A stretch of 64,000 nt of DNA from positions 60,339 to 124,338 of the forward strand of contig PGYU01000008.1 in NCBI GenBank assembly GCA_002839825.1. Reading direction: 5' to 3'. A program made the position numbers and the translations under genes. Positions 47,501 through 56,381 of this stretch are shown here, piece after piece; the stretch's first letter is position 1; each line of letters begins with the position of its first letter. Under the pieces are notes generated by a model. The model was not told the origin of the DNA and made no database searches. It worked only from the letters and a program-made list of their open reading frames with translations. The DNA is from Ignavibacteriae bacterium HGW-Ignavibacteriae-1 (GTDB lineage: Bacteria; Bacteroidota; Ignavibacteria; Kapaibacteriales; UBA2268).

Positions 47501-47894
47501 TGAAACAGTAGGTATAGCAGTAAGATTTCAACCTAAAGTTTACCAAACGAGAACAGCTACATTGCGAATTATTTCCGATTCCGACCCGGCAACTCTTGAT
47601 GTTCCGATTATAGGGCTTGGCTCGAGTACGTCTTCGGTAGAAGATTATTCGAATTACGAATTAAACATTACGCCAAACCCGACTGACGAGCAATTAACTT
47701 TGACTCACAATTTAGCAAATTTGGCTGAAGTGCAAATCGTTGACATCAGCGGAAAAGTAATGATAAGCAATATTTCAGAGTTGCAATCAAATCAACTTGA
47801 AATCAATGTATCAGCTCTGACTACGGGAATGTATTACATTGTTCTAAGAATGAAAAATGATGTAATGGTAACAAAAGCATTTGTAAAAAAATAA
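44526..47894 (+). CDS. Secreted subtilisin-like (S8) protease with Ycf48-like propeller and T9SS sorting domain
   Basis: A 1122-residue exported protease. A signal peptide (residues 1-24) and a propeptide-like region (to ~165) precede the S8 catalytic domain (about 170-480): D191 in IAIVDSGTDWQHPDL, H260 in NHGTMSAG, S418 in GTSFSGPIVAG, with the intervening GADIINCSWGG strand. A Ycf48/BNR propeller (about 610-920; TTDGGMNWSTT, STNRGQTWDV, TTDGGKTWTK) follows. A beta-sandwich (NFGSVDTSANVIKRVDLRND) is next, and a Por-type sorting domain forms the last ~75 residues (NITPNPTDEQLTLTHNL ... GMYYIVLRMKND). It lies just upstream of porU/porV, the machinery that should process it. A GGAGAC ahead of the ATG may be the ribosome binding site. 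Confidence 0.92.
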   Translation: MSLATRTFIKVIALFWAFSVVSYSATIPNFYKNVDEVQKSELSSNPKSIDQKYYMPYSLHVKIKYQLSDLTMQKDMASLLGIDAMQLMGDFEIDAPFAKYVNSDLLAPDMYGVSRIYEIHYSGTVNPFDICEFIEQNPNVEYASPVFIRYSAGFTPDDPRLGEQYAMSLMKATEAWEVTQGSDQIVIAIVDSGTDWQHPDLAGNIWLNSAEIPDNGIDDDGNGKIDDIRGWDFVGNVTTQEYYSGTYKENNNPRNPSNNHGTMSAGCASAVTNNSIGIASLGYSAKIMSVKCASDNAAVRGILRGYEAILYAARSGADIINCSWGGPGRSGAEQDVINQATAMGALVVASSGNDNSNNDIFNYYPCNYINVLSVGATDANDRVSNFSNYGHNVNVFAPGSRILSTTIGTGFTQADGTSFSGPIVAGLAALVKSIHPEWSPMQIARQIRSTSDNVLATQTPASRPLIYGRANAEKAVKYNNPDYPELVIPGFYCDAMSVNGNIGALVNYEMTEIKLNITNYLSPAPNSKIILSPYRDIATLKNNEIDAGDFGYLETKEIIVELQLKENNPWFDGFIDLLVTYQSGDYVDYQMLSIPVKIQSNNKFSLTQALSHTFMITWFGAHTPSKNVLWSVGTVEGQGSVYYKIGGSSRFNVFTAEPVYCVHGLSADVAYAGSGPTNGAAKIFKTTDGGMNWSTTLVSTITPFVNSIHFYDAQNAIFLGDAIGSSWGIASTSNGGANWTKLTNIPNPETGESGYVESVAYHGNSIWFGTSKGRVFRSTNRGQTWDVSVLHLGGTVSKMDFLDDNNGFVVYQEVASGQTGDQFLATTTDGGKTWTKKVQNFTSNSIMPISVYAISAADKFAITSFNGSVFTSDDMGMTLKPELTKQSTNLQVGTGYGDGASVRLWSAGRISIGFLDFEVTPTNIEKSIAVLNESPVNFGSVDTSANVIKRVDLRNDGNVRLNFSSFEIIPDEGVDPDEFRLVFNRPDELLPGETVGIAVRFQPKVYQTRTATLRIISDSDPATLDVPIIGLGSSTSSVEDYSNYELNITPNPTDEQLTLTHNLANLAEVQIVDISGKVMISNISELQSNQLEINVSALTTGMYYIVLRMKNDVMVTKAFVKK

Positions 47895-48205
47895 GAGTAC
47901 ATAAGTTTAAAAAATCCTGACCAATCTACCCTACGGCGAGCTGTAGGGTAGATTAAAAGGAAGTTCTGATAAAACTCAATTGTGATTGAAACGTCAACAC
48001 AGTAAATATTTTTGATATTTTTACGAAAAATTTGAAAAAAATTTTTTATTTACATGAATTTTTCTTAGTTTCGTCTATTAAAATAAAACAAAGGATACTA
48101 TAGATTATATTTACTGCTTTAGTTTGGAAAAAATTTCCTAAATTGTAACAAAAATGTGTTGCAATTGTTAATGCAATGGTGTGCAAACTAACTTAGGGTA
48201 TAATC
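47895..48205. other. Intergenic region between the subtilase and porU
   Basis: About 311 bases. It holds a hairpin (47923-47954) near the left end and long A/T tracts thereafter. I expect the porU promoter here but cannot pinpoint a TAnnTTTG box. No RNA gene was recognised. Confidence 0.45.
47923..47954. repeat. Palindromic word carrying ACCCTACGG
   Basis: Inverted repeat AATCTACCCTAC (47923-47934) with GTAGGGTAGATT (47943-47954) and an 8-base loop. It shares the ACCCTACGG core with the palindrome inside the 61.2 kb coding region. No T-run follows on the plus strand, so it is not a typical terminator. Confidence 0.7.
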
Positions 48206-51200
48206 ATGGTAGTAAATAAGTTTCTCTTCTGCATCTTCGCAATCATATTGCTTCATGTCACAATGACGTCCTATGCTCAAGAAGTCTCTTTCCACAATAA
48301 TTCCGTTGTAGTTAAGTATATCCCTATTATTGCAAATTCCAAATTCGTTACGAGCAAATCGGGCGATGTTTACTTATACCCTGAATTTGAATCTACAATT
48401 TTGAAAGAAAATCAATTTGGTCAACCACTTGACCAATTTTTACCAGTGAAATTCATCGTTCCCTCACCGGACGGATTCAGTTCAGAATTGATTGATTTGC
48501 ACTTTAGCCCCATTCGCGGTTATGACATCATTCCATTTGACATGAATTTTGACAAATTCGCCGATTTCTCGGAATTGACTATCGAAGCTGCTGTTTATTC
48601 CAATTATAAATTTCCCGAAAAATTTTACAAGTTAGAATATTTAGGCATATCATCAGACCACCACTTAGCTCAATTACAAATTCACCCTTATAAATATGAA
48701 GACGGGATTTTGTTCATGCTTGATTCGATAACAGTCAAAATCAATTTTGATGAATCGAAAGCGGGCAATTCAATGATTAGTTCAAATTTCACTAATGCTG
48801 CAAACTTTGCTCAAGCAAAGAATTGGGGCATTAGCCCGGAAAGTGCTTTTAAAGATGAACCAAGATTGCAGAATGAGGAAATCATAAAAGATTTGAACAT
48901 AGTATCAGGCGGTACATGGTTGAAAGTTTCTGTATCGGAGGAAGGCATTTATAAAATAGACGCAAATCAACTCTCTTCATCCGGTGCGAACGTAGCCAAC
49001 ATTGATGTCAATACTCTTAAGATGTTCAGCAAAGGTGGCAAAGAGCTATCTGAACGCGTTAGTGATGCATTGATAAATGACTTGGACGAGCAATCAATAC
49101 AAGTCGTCAACAAATCCGACGGAAAGTTGGATTATATAATCTTTTATGGAGCACCAACAGTTTCATTTGAAAAAGTTGGAAATGACATTCAACATTATAA
49201 AAATAATTATTCTAAGGAAAGTTACTACTTGTTGACTTGGGGCGGCAGAAACGGCAAAAGAGCCAATTTCCCGACTGATGTTAGCGGTGAGATTGTAAAT
49301 CGCCCAACAAGCTACGTTCATAGAGTCTTTGTAGATGAAGATTTGACAAATCCTTATAGCCCTGGAGCAGGAAGGATTTGGTTCGGGCGAACTTATTTTT
49401 CCAATCCGTTCAATCCTGTATTACTACATAATTTAGACAAAAGCGGTGATATTTTTTACAGATTTGCTTTAGCACACAAATCTGATTCGCCGGGTATATT
49501 CAATATTTTCGACAATAACGAGAAGTTGGGTGTAATAAATCTTCGTTCATTGCCGAGTTATACAATGGCAGTACGCGATTTTGCCGAACTCAAAATGAGT
49601 GCAGCCAAAATTGGCAACGATAATCGCAGCATTATCAATTTGCAATATACAAATTCAAACTTGACCGGTTCAATAGCATATTTTGATTATTTTGAAATTC
49701 ATTATCCGCGTAGCTTTTATGCGATTGACAATGAATTATCATTCATTGCAGACACAAGTTTGAAAGGCATAAGCGAATTTACGGTAAACGGTTTTTCGGG
49801 TCAAACTATATACGGTTTTGATGTGACTACTCCGTCCAATCCCCAGATAATTCGCAATACTGCCGTAACGGGTGGTATATTTAAATTTGTAACTGAATTA
49901 CCTGTTGATGAATATCGCAAATATTATATTTCATCAAAAATAAAATCACCGACAATTTCTCCGGCGGAGCTAATCAATTTACGAGCCGACAAAGCAAATG
50001 CAAATGTGATTGTATTGACACATCCCGATTTGATGAATTCGGCTCAAGAATATAAGACATATCGTGAAAGTGTTTCAGATTTGAAAGTCCACATTGTTCG
50101 GACAGACCATATTTATAATGAATTTTCAAGTGGAATGCCCGATGTAACGGCATTGAGAGATTACGTAGCTTATGCTTGGCACAATTGGGATATCAAACCA
50201 CAATATTTGGTTCTGTGGGGTGATGGTCATTACGATATGAAAAACATATCTTCGTCAAAAATCAATCATGTTCCGGCTCATCAATCGTTTGATTATTATT
50301 TGAAAAATTTGGATGAAATTCATAGTGCATGGTCATCAGATGATTTTTACGGTTTGATTGTCGGTAACGATGATATGTTAGATTTGAGTATCGGTAGAAT
50401 TACTATTGAAAACGATGAAAACGGATTGGCTTTTGTTGAAAAATTGAAACATTACGAAAATAACTCATCATTAGACCAATGGCGTACTAACGTAATTCTT
50501 ATGGCAGATGATGGACCGACGCAGGGAAAGAAATACGAAGGTACATTACATAATGACCAATCGGAAACTCTAGCAAGAGACATGATTAATCAATACGGAA
50601 AGGATTTGCAATATGATAAAATATATTTGGTAGAATATCCAACCGAAAACATTCCTAATGGCAGATTGAAACCAAAAGCAAACCAAGATATGTTGACCAA
50701 AATCAATACTACAAGTGGATTGGTCTTGAATTGGATAGGACACGGAAACCCAAGAGTATGGGCACACGAACAAGTTTTAGATAGAGACGTGACTATACCA
50801 CAAATGACCAATTTAGACAAAATGTTCTTAGTGACTGCAGCCACATGTGATTTTGGTAGATTTGATAATCCGGAAACAAAAAGCGGTGCTGAGGATATGT
50901 TCTTAAGTCGCAAAGGTTCTGCAATAGCTGTTTTCACTTCTACTCGTATTGTTTATTCGCAACTAAATGCCAATCTCTTATATAAATTTTACGAGTTTTT
51001 GTTCACACGCAACCCGAATACAAACAGATATAACACATTGGGCGATGTGGTAAGACAATTAAAACAGACCTTCACCGGAGTAAATGACAAAAAATACTTT
51101 TTGCTCGGCGACCCGACAATGAAATTATTGATGCCTGAAAACAAAATAAATATTGATAAAATAAATGACGATGTGATAAGTGAAAATGGCGATGAACCTA

Positions 51201-52231
51201 TAATACTTAAAGCATTATCCAAAATATCAATCGAAGGAAGCATATTACTTCCCGACGGAGTAACTGCCGATGACACATTCAACGGTACAGTTTTAGTAAC
51301 ACTTCGGGATGGTGATGCAGAATACCAAATAATTGAAGAATTTATGGGTGTCAAACGCGACCAATTCTATTTCAGGAAATTGGGACCGTCATTAAATCGT
51401 AGTTCCTACAAAGTGGAAAACGGAAAATTTACAGCAGATTTTATCATCCCAAAAGATATTAGTTTCAGTACTAACCAAGGGCGTCTATATGTATATGCAT
51501 ATACGGAAGATGGCGAATTTGCCAAAGGCTCATACCATAGTATAATAATTGATGGTTACGACGCAACAAATATACAAGATATGGATGGACCGAACATAAA
51601 TTTGTTCGTAGATTCGCGAGAATTTATCCAAGGTGATGTAGTGACATCGAATCCAAAGCTGATTGTTGATTTGTTTGACGAATCCGGTATAAATACCACC
51701 GGACTAGGTATCGGGCATAAGATTGAAGCATGGATTGACGAATCGCCAACTTCGATAGATTTGACTGAAAGATTTACAACATCATTAATTGATTCGCGCA
51801 GCGGCTCAATCGAATCATTTTTGTTCGGTTTGGCGCCGGGAAGACATACAATTAAAGTCAGAGCTTGGGACGTATATAATAATTTCAGCATAGCTGAGAC
51901 ATATTTCTTCATATCCCCTGATGGTGACGGTTCTTACGGAAATATCAAGTATAATTATCCTAACCCCTTTTCCGAGCAAACAGCAATCGTCTTAAATCAC
52001 AATATGCCTCCACCTTTTGAAGTAAATTTGAAAATATTTTCTTTAGCCGGTGTTACACTTCGAGACATTAAAACGTCAGTCAATACGTATCATACATCTG
52101 AAATTATGTGGGATGGAAAAGATAATCTTGGAAATCCTGTATCGCAGGGTGTTTATATAGTGCATATAGAAGTGCCAAGTACTGAGAGTGGCACAACAGT
52201 TGCAAGAACAAAAGTAGTAAAAGTAAATTAG
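48206..52231 (+). CDS. porU: Type IX secretion system sortase PorU (gingipain C25 family)
   Basis: A 1341-residue outer-surface protease. A signal peptide (residues 1-24) is followed by a ~530-residue N-terminal region, then a C25 gingipain-like domain (about 590-975). Conserved features are ANVIVLTHPDLM, YLVLWGDGHYDMKN, catalytic H846 in WIGHGNPRVW and catalytic C881 in TAATCDFGRFDNP. The C-terminus has beta-sandwich domains and an extended Por-like end (KYNYPNPFSEQTAIVL ... GVYIVHIEV). PorU removes sorting domains from type IX cargo and attaches the proteins to surface lipopolysaccharide, acting with PorV, whose gene follows 55 bases downstream. The length is typical of PorU rather than of a secreted gingipain. 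Confidence 0.92.
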   Translation: MVVNKFLFCIFAIILLHVTMTSYAQEVSFHNNSVVVKYIPIIANSKFVTSKSGDVYLYPEFESTILKENQFGQPLDQFLPVKFIVPSPDGFSSELIDLHFSPIRGYDIIPFDMNFDKFADFSELTIEAAVYSNYKFPEKFYKLEYLGISSDHHLAQLQIHPYKYEDGILFMLDSITVKINFDESKAGNSMISSNFTNAANFAQAKNWGISPESAFKDEPRLQNEEIIKDLNIVSGGTWLKVSVSEEGIYKIDANQLSSSGANVANIDVNTLKMFSKGGKELSERVSDALINDLDEQSIQVVNKSDGKLDYIIFYGAPTVSFEKVGNDIQHYKNNYSKESYYLLTWGGRNGKRANFPTDVSGEIVNRPTSYVHRVFVDEDLTNPYSPGAGRIWFGRTYFSNPFNPVLLHNLDKSGDIFYRFALAHKSDSPGIFNIFDNNEKLGVINLRSLPSYTMAVRDFAELKMSAAKIGNDNRSIINLQYTNSNLTGSIAYFDYFEIHYPRSFYAIDNELSFIADTSLKGISEFTVNGFSGQTIYGFDVTTPSNPQIIRNTAVTGGIFKFVTELPVDEYRKYYISSKIKSPTISPAELINLRADKANANVIVLTHPDLMNSAQEYKTYRESVSDLKVHIVRTDHIYNEFSSGMPDVTALRDYVAYAWHNWDIKPQYLVLWGDGHYDMKNISSSKINHVPAHQSFDYYLKNLDEIHSAWSSDDFYGLIVGNDDMLDLSIGRITIENDENGLAFVEKLKHYENNSSLDQWRTNVILMADDGPTQGKKYEGTLHNDQSETLARDMINQYGKDLQYDKIYLVEYPTENIPNGRLKPKANQDMLTKINTTSGLVLNWIGHGNPRVWAHEQVLDRDVTIPQMTNLDKMFLVTAATCDFGRFDNPETKSGAEDMFLSRKGSAIAVFTSTRIVYSQLNANLLYKFYEFLFTRNPNTNRYNTLGDVVRQLKQTFTGVNDKKYFLLGDPTMKLLMPENKINIDKINDDVISENGDEPIILKALSKISIEGSILLPDGVTADDTFNGTVLVTLRDGDAEYQIIEEFMGVKRDQFYFRKLGPSLNRSSYKVENGKFTADFIIPKDISFSTNQGRLYVYAYTEDGEFAKGSYHSIIIDGYDATNIQDMDGPNINLFVDSREFIQGDVVTSNPKLIVDLFDESGINTTGLGIGHKIEAWIDESPTSIDLTERFTTSLIDSRSGSIESFLFGLAPGRHTIKVRAWDVYNNFSIAETYFFISPDGDGSYGNIKYNYPNPFSEQTAIVLNHNMPPPFEVNLKIFSLAGVTLRDIKTSVNTYHTSEIMWDGKDNLGNPVSQGVYIVHIEVPSTESGTTVARTKVVKVN

Positions 52232-52286
52232 CATTTGAAATGATAACACAAAATATAATGAATAAAGTTTTTGGAGGATTAATTTG

Positions 52287-53396
52287 ATGAAATCATCAAT
52301 CAAAATGGCTTTGATGGCTGTTATAGTAATGTCAACAACACTGCCAACCGAGTTGTACTCACAAGCTGGCGGCTCTGCTGTTCCTTTCCTTTTGATATCG
52401 CCCGATGCACGGTCGAGCGGACGTGGCGAAACCGGGACTGCAATAGCAGATGATATCAATGCCATATATTGGAATCCCGCAGGATTGGGGTTCTTAGATT
52501 ATTTCGAGAATTATGATGCAGATTTTGGCGACGATGAGCTAATTCCATTTAGACAGGTTGCTTTGGCATTTTCGCCATGGTTACCACAATTCAACGCTGA
52601 CTTGTTCTATAGTTATGGTACTATAGGTCAGTATTTTGAAAGTCTTGACGGAACGCTCGCCTTTAATTTCATTTTCATGAACTTAGGCGAATTTACTCGT
52701 ACAGCCCCCGATGGCAGAACATTAGGGAAGTTCATTTCTAATGAATTCTCGTTCGGCTTTTCATATGGTACTATTGTAGCACCTGATTTGGGTGTTGGAT
52801 TCCAACTGCGCTATATCCATTCAAATCTTACTCCTACATCAGTCCACGCCGGTGGTGAAGCCGGAACAGGTTCAAGTGCATCATTTGACTTAGGTGTATT
52901 GTGGAAGCCACAGGATATCGCTTTATTCGGAATCGAAGACAGATTGTCGCTCGGTTTGAACCTTAAAAATGTAGGTCCAAAAATCACTTACATTAGGGAA
53001 TCAGACCCAATTCCAACTACTTTGAGACTTGGAACTGCATTCAAAGCATATGGTGATGAATTCAACGAATTAGTTTTGGCATTTGACATGGCTAAAATGT
53101 TAGTCAAAAGAGACAGTCTCGGCTCGGATGCCCTACCGAAATCATTAGTTACAGGTTGGGAAAATCCGGGTGCAGAATGGGCTTTCGGTGCTGAATATTG
53201 GTACCAAAAAGTTGTAGCTTTCAGAGTAGGATATTTCCTCGAACCGGCTGCACAAGGCAATCGTCAGTATTGGAACTTTGGTGCCGGCGTAAAATACGAC
53301 ATCTTCAACCTTGATTTCAGTTTCATCAATACAATCGAAGAAAATCACCCTCTTGCAAACACTATGAGATTCTCGATGCTTATTGATTGGCGCTAA
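52287..53396 (+). CDS. porV: Type IX secretion outer-membrane barrel PorV (LptO)
   Basis: A 369-residue outer-membrane barrel. The frame can begin at the TTG one codon earlier; the ATG at 52287 is preferred, with GGAGG 11 bases upstream. A signal peptide ends near residue 26 (TELYSQ). The mature N-terminus has the PorV/PorQ signature FLLISPDARSSGRGETGTA then INAIYWNPAGLG. Alternating amphipathic strands fill the rest, with a short aromatic terminal strand (FSMLIDWR). PorV shuttles cargo from the Sov translocon to PorU. It is the second gene of the porU-porV operon and ends in a terminator. Confidence 0.92.
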   Translation: MKSSIKMALMAVIVMSTTLPTELYSQAGGSAVPFLLISPDARSSGRGETGTAIADDINAIYWNPAGLGFLDYFENYDADFGDDELIPFRQVALAFSPWLPQFNADLFYSYGTIGQYFESLDGTLAFNFIFMNLGEFTRTAPDGRTLGKFISNEFSFGFSYGTIVAPDLGVGFQLRYIHSNLTPTSVHAGGEAGTGSSASFDLGVLWKPQDIALFGIEDRLSLGLNLKNVGPKITYIRESDPIPTTLRLGTAFKAYGDEFNELVLAFDMAKMLVKRDSLGSDALPKSLVTGWENPGAEWAFGAEYWYQKVVAFRVGYFLEPAAQGNRQYWNFGAGVKYDIFNLDFSFINTIEENHPLANTMRFSMLIDWR

Positions 53397-53424
53397 GAGC
53401 ATTGGGCTGATTAAGAAAATTTTT

Positions 53425-53453
53425 GGGGTTGCATTATGCGACCCTTTTTTTTT
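53425..53453 (+). terminator. Rho-independent terminator of the porU-porV operon
   Basis: Stem GGGTTGCAT/ATGCGACCC (one G-T pair) followed by nine T. It lies 29 bases past the porV stop. Confidence 0.88.
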
Positions 53454-53552
53454 GGTGTAACTTTATTTAACGCATAACGTAATGTTAATGATTAAAAAAT
53501 AATTTAAAATCACACAAATTATTCCTTTTTAAAAAAAATCGAAGAATTTAAA

Positions 53553-54476
53553 ATGCAAACAATATTAGGTGCGGGTGGAGCAATTGGTTTAGACCTTGCA
53601 GTAGAATTAACAAAATATACCGATAAAGTCCGCTTAGTTGGCAGAAACCCCAAACACGTCGTTGGCGATGAAGATTTGTTCAAGGCAGACTTATTAGACC
53701 AACAAAAAGTTTATGATTCGCTTGAAGGCTCGGAGATAGCTTATTTAGTAGCAGGTTTGCCATACAAAACAAGTGTTTGGCAAACTGATTGGCAACGCGT
53801 TATGAATAACGTAATCGAAGCATGTATTCGCAATAAATGCAAGCTCGTTTTTTTTGATAATGTCTATATGTATGGAAAAGTTGATGGAGCAATGACCGAG
53901 GATACGCCAGTTAATCCATTCAGCAAAAAAGGCGAAATCAGAGCATACATTGCTGAAATGCTGATGAAAACTGCCGATAGAGGCGAAATAGAAGCACAAA
54001 TAGCTCGTTCGGCAGATTTTTACGGTCCAAAAGCATTAAATACAGCTTCGTATATGATGATATTTGAAAAATTCAAAAATAAAAAGAAAGCTTCTTGGAT
54101 AATAAACGACAAAGCAATACATTCGGCAACTTTCACACCTGATGCCGCTAAAGCTACCGCTTTGCTTGGTAATACAGCTGATGCATACAATCAAATCTGG
54201 CATCTTCCGACTGACCCCGAGCCAATCACCGGAAAACAATTTGTAGAACTCGCAGCTGAAGCCTTTGGCGTAGAGCCACGATACAATGTTTTGAGCATGT
54301 TTATGCTGAAAATGGTTGGATTGTTCAAATCCGATGTTAAGGAAATTCTCGAGATGATGTATCAACAGGAATTTGATTATTATTTTGATAGCAGCAAGTT
54401 CAACAATAGATTTTTCCAACCGACAAAATACCGCGATGGCTTGACAATTTGTGCTCAAGAAATGATGAAAAAGTAA
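53553..54476 (+). CDS. NAD-dependent epimerase/dehydratase family protein (SDR)
   Basis: A 307-residue atypical SDR. It starts directly with the nucleotide-binding loop (TILGAGGAIGLDLAVEL) and has the VRLVGRNPK second strand. The YLVAGLPYKTSVWQTDW segment and the strand LVFFDNVYMYGK follow. The later part (IARSADFYGPKA, then IWHLPTDPEPITGKQFVELA) is like NmrA/epimerase proteins that lack full sugar-nucleotide specificity. The usual catalytic Y-x3-K is not obvious, so it may be a reductase or a regulator. Start ATG 53553; single gene. Substrate unknown. Confidence 0.75.
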   Translation: MQTILGAGGAIGLDLAVELTKYTDKVRLVGRNPKHVVGDEDLFKADLLDQQKVYDSLEGSEIAYLVAGLPYKTSVWQTDWQRVMNNVIEACIRNKCKLVFFDNVYMYGKVDGAMTEDTPVNPFSKKGEIRAYIAEMLMKTADRGEIEAQIARSADFYGPKALNTASYMMIFEKFKNKKKASWIINDKAIHSATFTPDAAKATALLGNTADAYNQIWHLPTDPEPITGKQFVELAAEAFGVEPRYNVLSMFMLKMVGLFKSDVKEILEMMYQQEFDYYFDSSKFNNRFFQPTKYRDGLTICAQEMMKK

Positions 54477-54623
54477 ATAAATTGAATTAATCCCTTAGAA
54501 TATAAAAAATAATTTGACCAATGCCAAGCTTTTCAGTATATTAGGGGTGTATGATGTGACAAATTGGATTGAACATAAAATTTCATATCATAAAAGACTA
54601 ATGTTGAAATTTTGTATGAGAAT

Positions 54624-55367
54624 ATGATGGCTAAGATTGAATTATACAACTCGAGCGAAGTAAAAACTTGCTTCATTTGCGGGGAAGATTTACATAAACT
54701 TGATGCCCCAAAAGATCTTCATTGCGATTTTTGCGGAAAAACTAAGACCTCGTCAAGCAATTGCGATAACGGTCACTACATTTGCGACTCTTGCATTGAA
54801 ACTCCAATTACCGAACACGTTAAGCAAAAATGCTTAAGCTACAAAGGTGATAGTCCTATTGAATTGGCTGTGATGATTATGGATTCGCCTATTATCAAAA
54901 TGCACGGTCCTGAGCATCATTTTATTGTTCCGGCAGTATTATTGACCTGCATTGCAAATAAAACCGGCAAACGCGACGAATTGGTCGAAAAACTCGAAAT
55001 TGCGGAGCGAAGAGCAAAAGCAGAAACACCGAATGTTTGTAATTACAGCATTGGCACTTGCGGCGCTGCGATTGGAACAGGTGTGTTTTTGAGCATATTC
55101 ATGGATAGAGAAAACCAGCATGATGATGCTTGGTCGATAACTAATCTAATTGTTGCGGAAAGTTTGAAATTGGTTGCCGAAAGCGATGGACCAAGATGTT
55201 GCAAACGCGACACTTACATATCTCTCGAAGCTGCGATTGGATTTCTGCATGACAGATTTGCAGTAGATTTGCCAATCAGCCAAGCCAGATGCACCTTTTC
55301 TATGCGAAACAGAACATGCCAGCATGAAGAATGTACATACTATAATATCGGCTTTTCGTTGGTATAA
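54624..55367 (+). CDS. DUF5714-like cysteine-rich protein
   Basis: The frame opens at a TTG (54612); ATG codons at 54624 or 54627 are more likely starts (about 247 residues). The N-terminus holds two zinc-ribbon-like pairs (CFICGEDL, then CDFCGKTK), followed by CDNGHYICDSCIE. The central region has the phrases FIVPAVLLTCIANKTGKRDE and CNYSIGTCGAAIGTGVFLSI; the end carries a CCKRDTYISLEAAIGFL segment and a CQHEECTYY cluster. This arrangement matches what I know as DUF5714. Cysteine spacing suggests metal or Fe-S binding. Function is not established. It is convergent with tsaD, with only 3 bases between the stops. Confidence 0.72.
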   Translation: MMAKIELYNSSEVKTCFICGEDLHKLDAPKDLHCDFCGKTKTSSSNCDNGHYICDSCIETPITEHVKQKCLSYKGDSPIELAVMIMDSPIIKMHGPEHHFIVPAVLLTCIANKTGKRDELVEKLEIAERRAKAETPNVCNYSIGTCGAAIGTGVFLSIFMDRENQHDDAWSITNLIVAESLKLVAESDGPRCCKRDTYISLEAAIGFLHDRFAVDLPISQARCTFSMRNRTCQHEECTYYNIGFSLV

Positions 55368-55370
55368 GTG

Positions 55371-56381
55371 CTATTTTGCTCTTAAAGACGACGTCGAGAC
55401 TTGGTATGTGAAGTCGTAAAAGGAATCTTCGGATTCAAGTAATTTGTGGTATGCCAAAAATCCAATCATTGCGGCATTATCCATACAGTAACTCATTTGG
55501 GGCACAACAACGTTGATGCCCTTTTTGTTTGCTCTTTCAATCATCAGAGCCCTCAATCTCGAATTTGCCGACACACCGCCCGCAATCACAATGTTCTTCA
55601 CCTTATGCTTCAGTGCTGCCTTTACAGTCTTCACAGTCAACACATCACAAATAGCTTCCTGCACAGAAGCACAGAAATCTGCCTTCATTTCTTCCGGCAA
55701 TCCATTGCTAAATTGCTTGTGTACAAAATATCTGACTGAAGTTTTAAGCCCGCTAAAGCTGAAATCGAAATTATCATCATGTAGCATCGGTCGTGGGAAA
55801 CCGAATGTGCTCGGGTTTCCTTCTTTTGCGAACTTGTCTATTAAGGGACCGCCGGGATAGGGTAAACCAATTAATTTTGCGATTTTATCGAACGCCTCCC
55901 CTGCCGCATCATCTTTGGTAGAGCCGATTACTTCGTAATTCATATACGAAGTGACTAAAAAAATCGAAGTATGCCCACCGCTCACAACTAATGATACAAA
56001 GGGAAAAGTCAGACTTTCATCTTGCAGACAGCCCGAATAAATGTGCCCTTCAATATGATTGATGGGGACAATTGGTTTGCCGAGTCGCAAAGCAAGCCCT
56101 TTTGCAAAGTTCGAGCCTACAATTAATGAACCAATCAAGCCCGGTTCACGAGTTACAGCTATTGCATCAATTTGTTCCAATTTAACATCCGACTCATCGA
56201 AGGCGCGATTGACGATTTCGTTTACGGAGCGAAGATGTGCCCTTGAAGCGAGTTCAGGGATGACGCCGCCGTATTTCGAATGGAAATATTGCGATGCTAT
56301 GATATTTGTACAAACTTTTGTTCCGTCAAGGATGGATGCCGATGTCTCGTCACACGAAGATTCTATTGCCAATATTTTCAT
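55371..56381 (-). CDS. tsaD: tRNA N6-adenosine threonylcarbamoyltransferase TsaD
   Basis: A 336-residue ASKHA-fold enzyme that transfers threonylcarbamoyl to A37 of ANN-reading tRNAs, working with TsaB/TsaE/TsaC. It has the ATP-binding start ILAIESSCDETSASIL, the GVIPELASRAHLR signature, metal-binding NHIEGHIYSG, the phrase LVVSGGHTSIFLV, and GGVSANSRLR. Length is normal. It overlaps cinA by 4 bases; cinA is upstream, so the two are translationally coupled. Confidence 0.97.
   Translation of the reverse strand: MKILAIESSCDETSASILDGTKVCTNIIASQYFHSKYGGVIPELASRAHLRSVNEIVNRAFDESDVKLEQIDAIAVTREPGLIGSLIVGSNFAKGLALRLGKPIVPINHIEGHIYSGCLQDESLTFPFVSLVVSGGHTSIFLVTSYMNYEVIGSTKDDAAGEAFDKIAKLIGLPYPGGPLIDKFAKEGNPSTFGFPRPMLHDDNFDFSFSGLKTSVRYFVHKQFSNGLPEEMKADFCASVQEAICDVLTVKTVKAALKHKVKNIVIAGGVSANSRLRALMIERANKKGINVVVPQMSYCMDNAAMIGFLAYHKLLESEDSFYDFTYQVSTSSLRAK

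Noticed and set aside
47923..47954. Terminator of the subtilase gene
   Set aside because: Good hairpin but no T-run on the plus strand; its word matches other palindromes, so I list it as a repeat.
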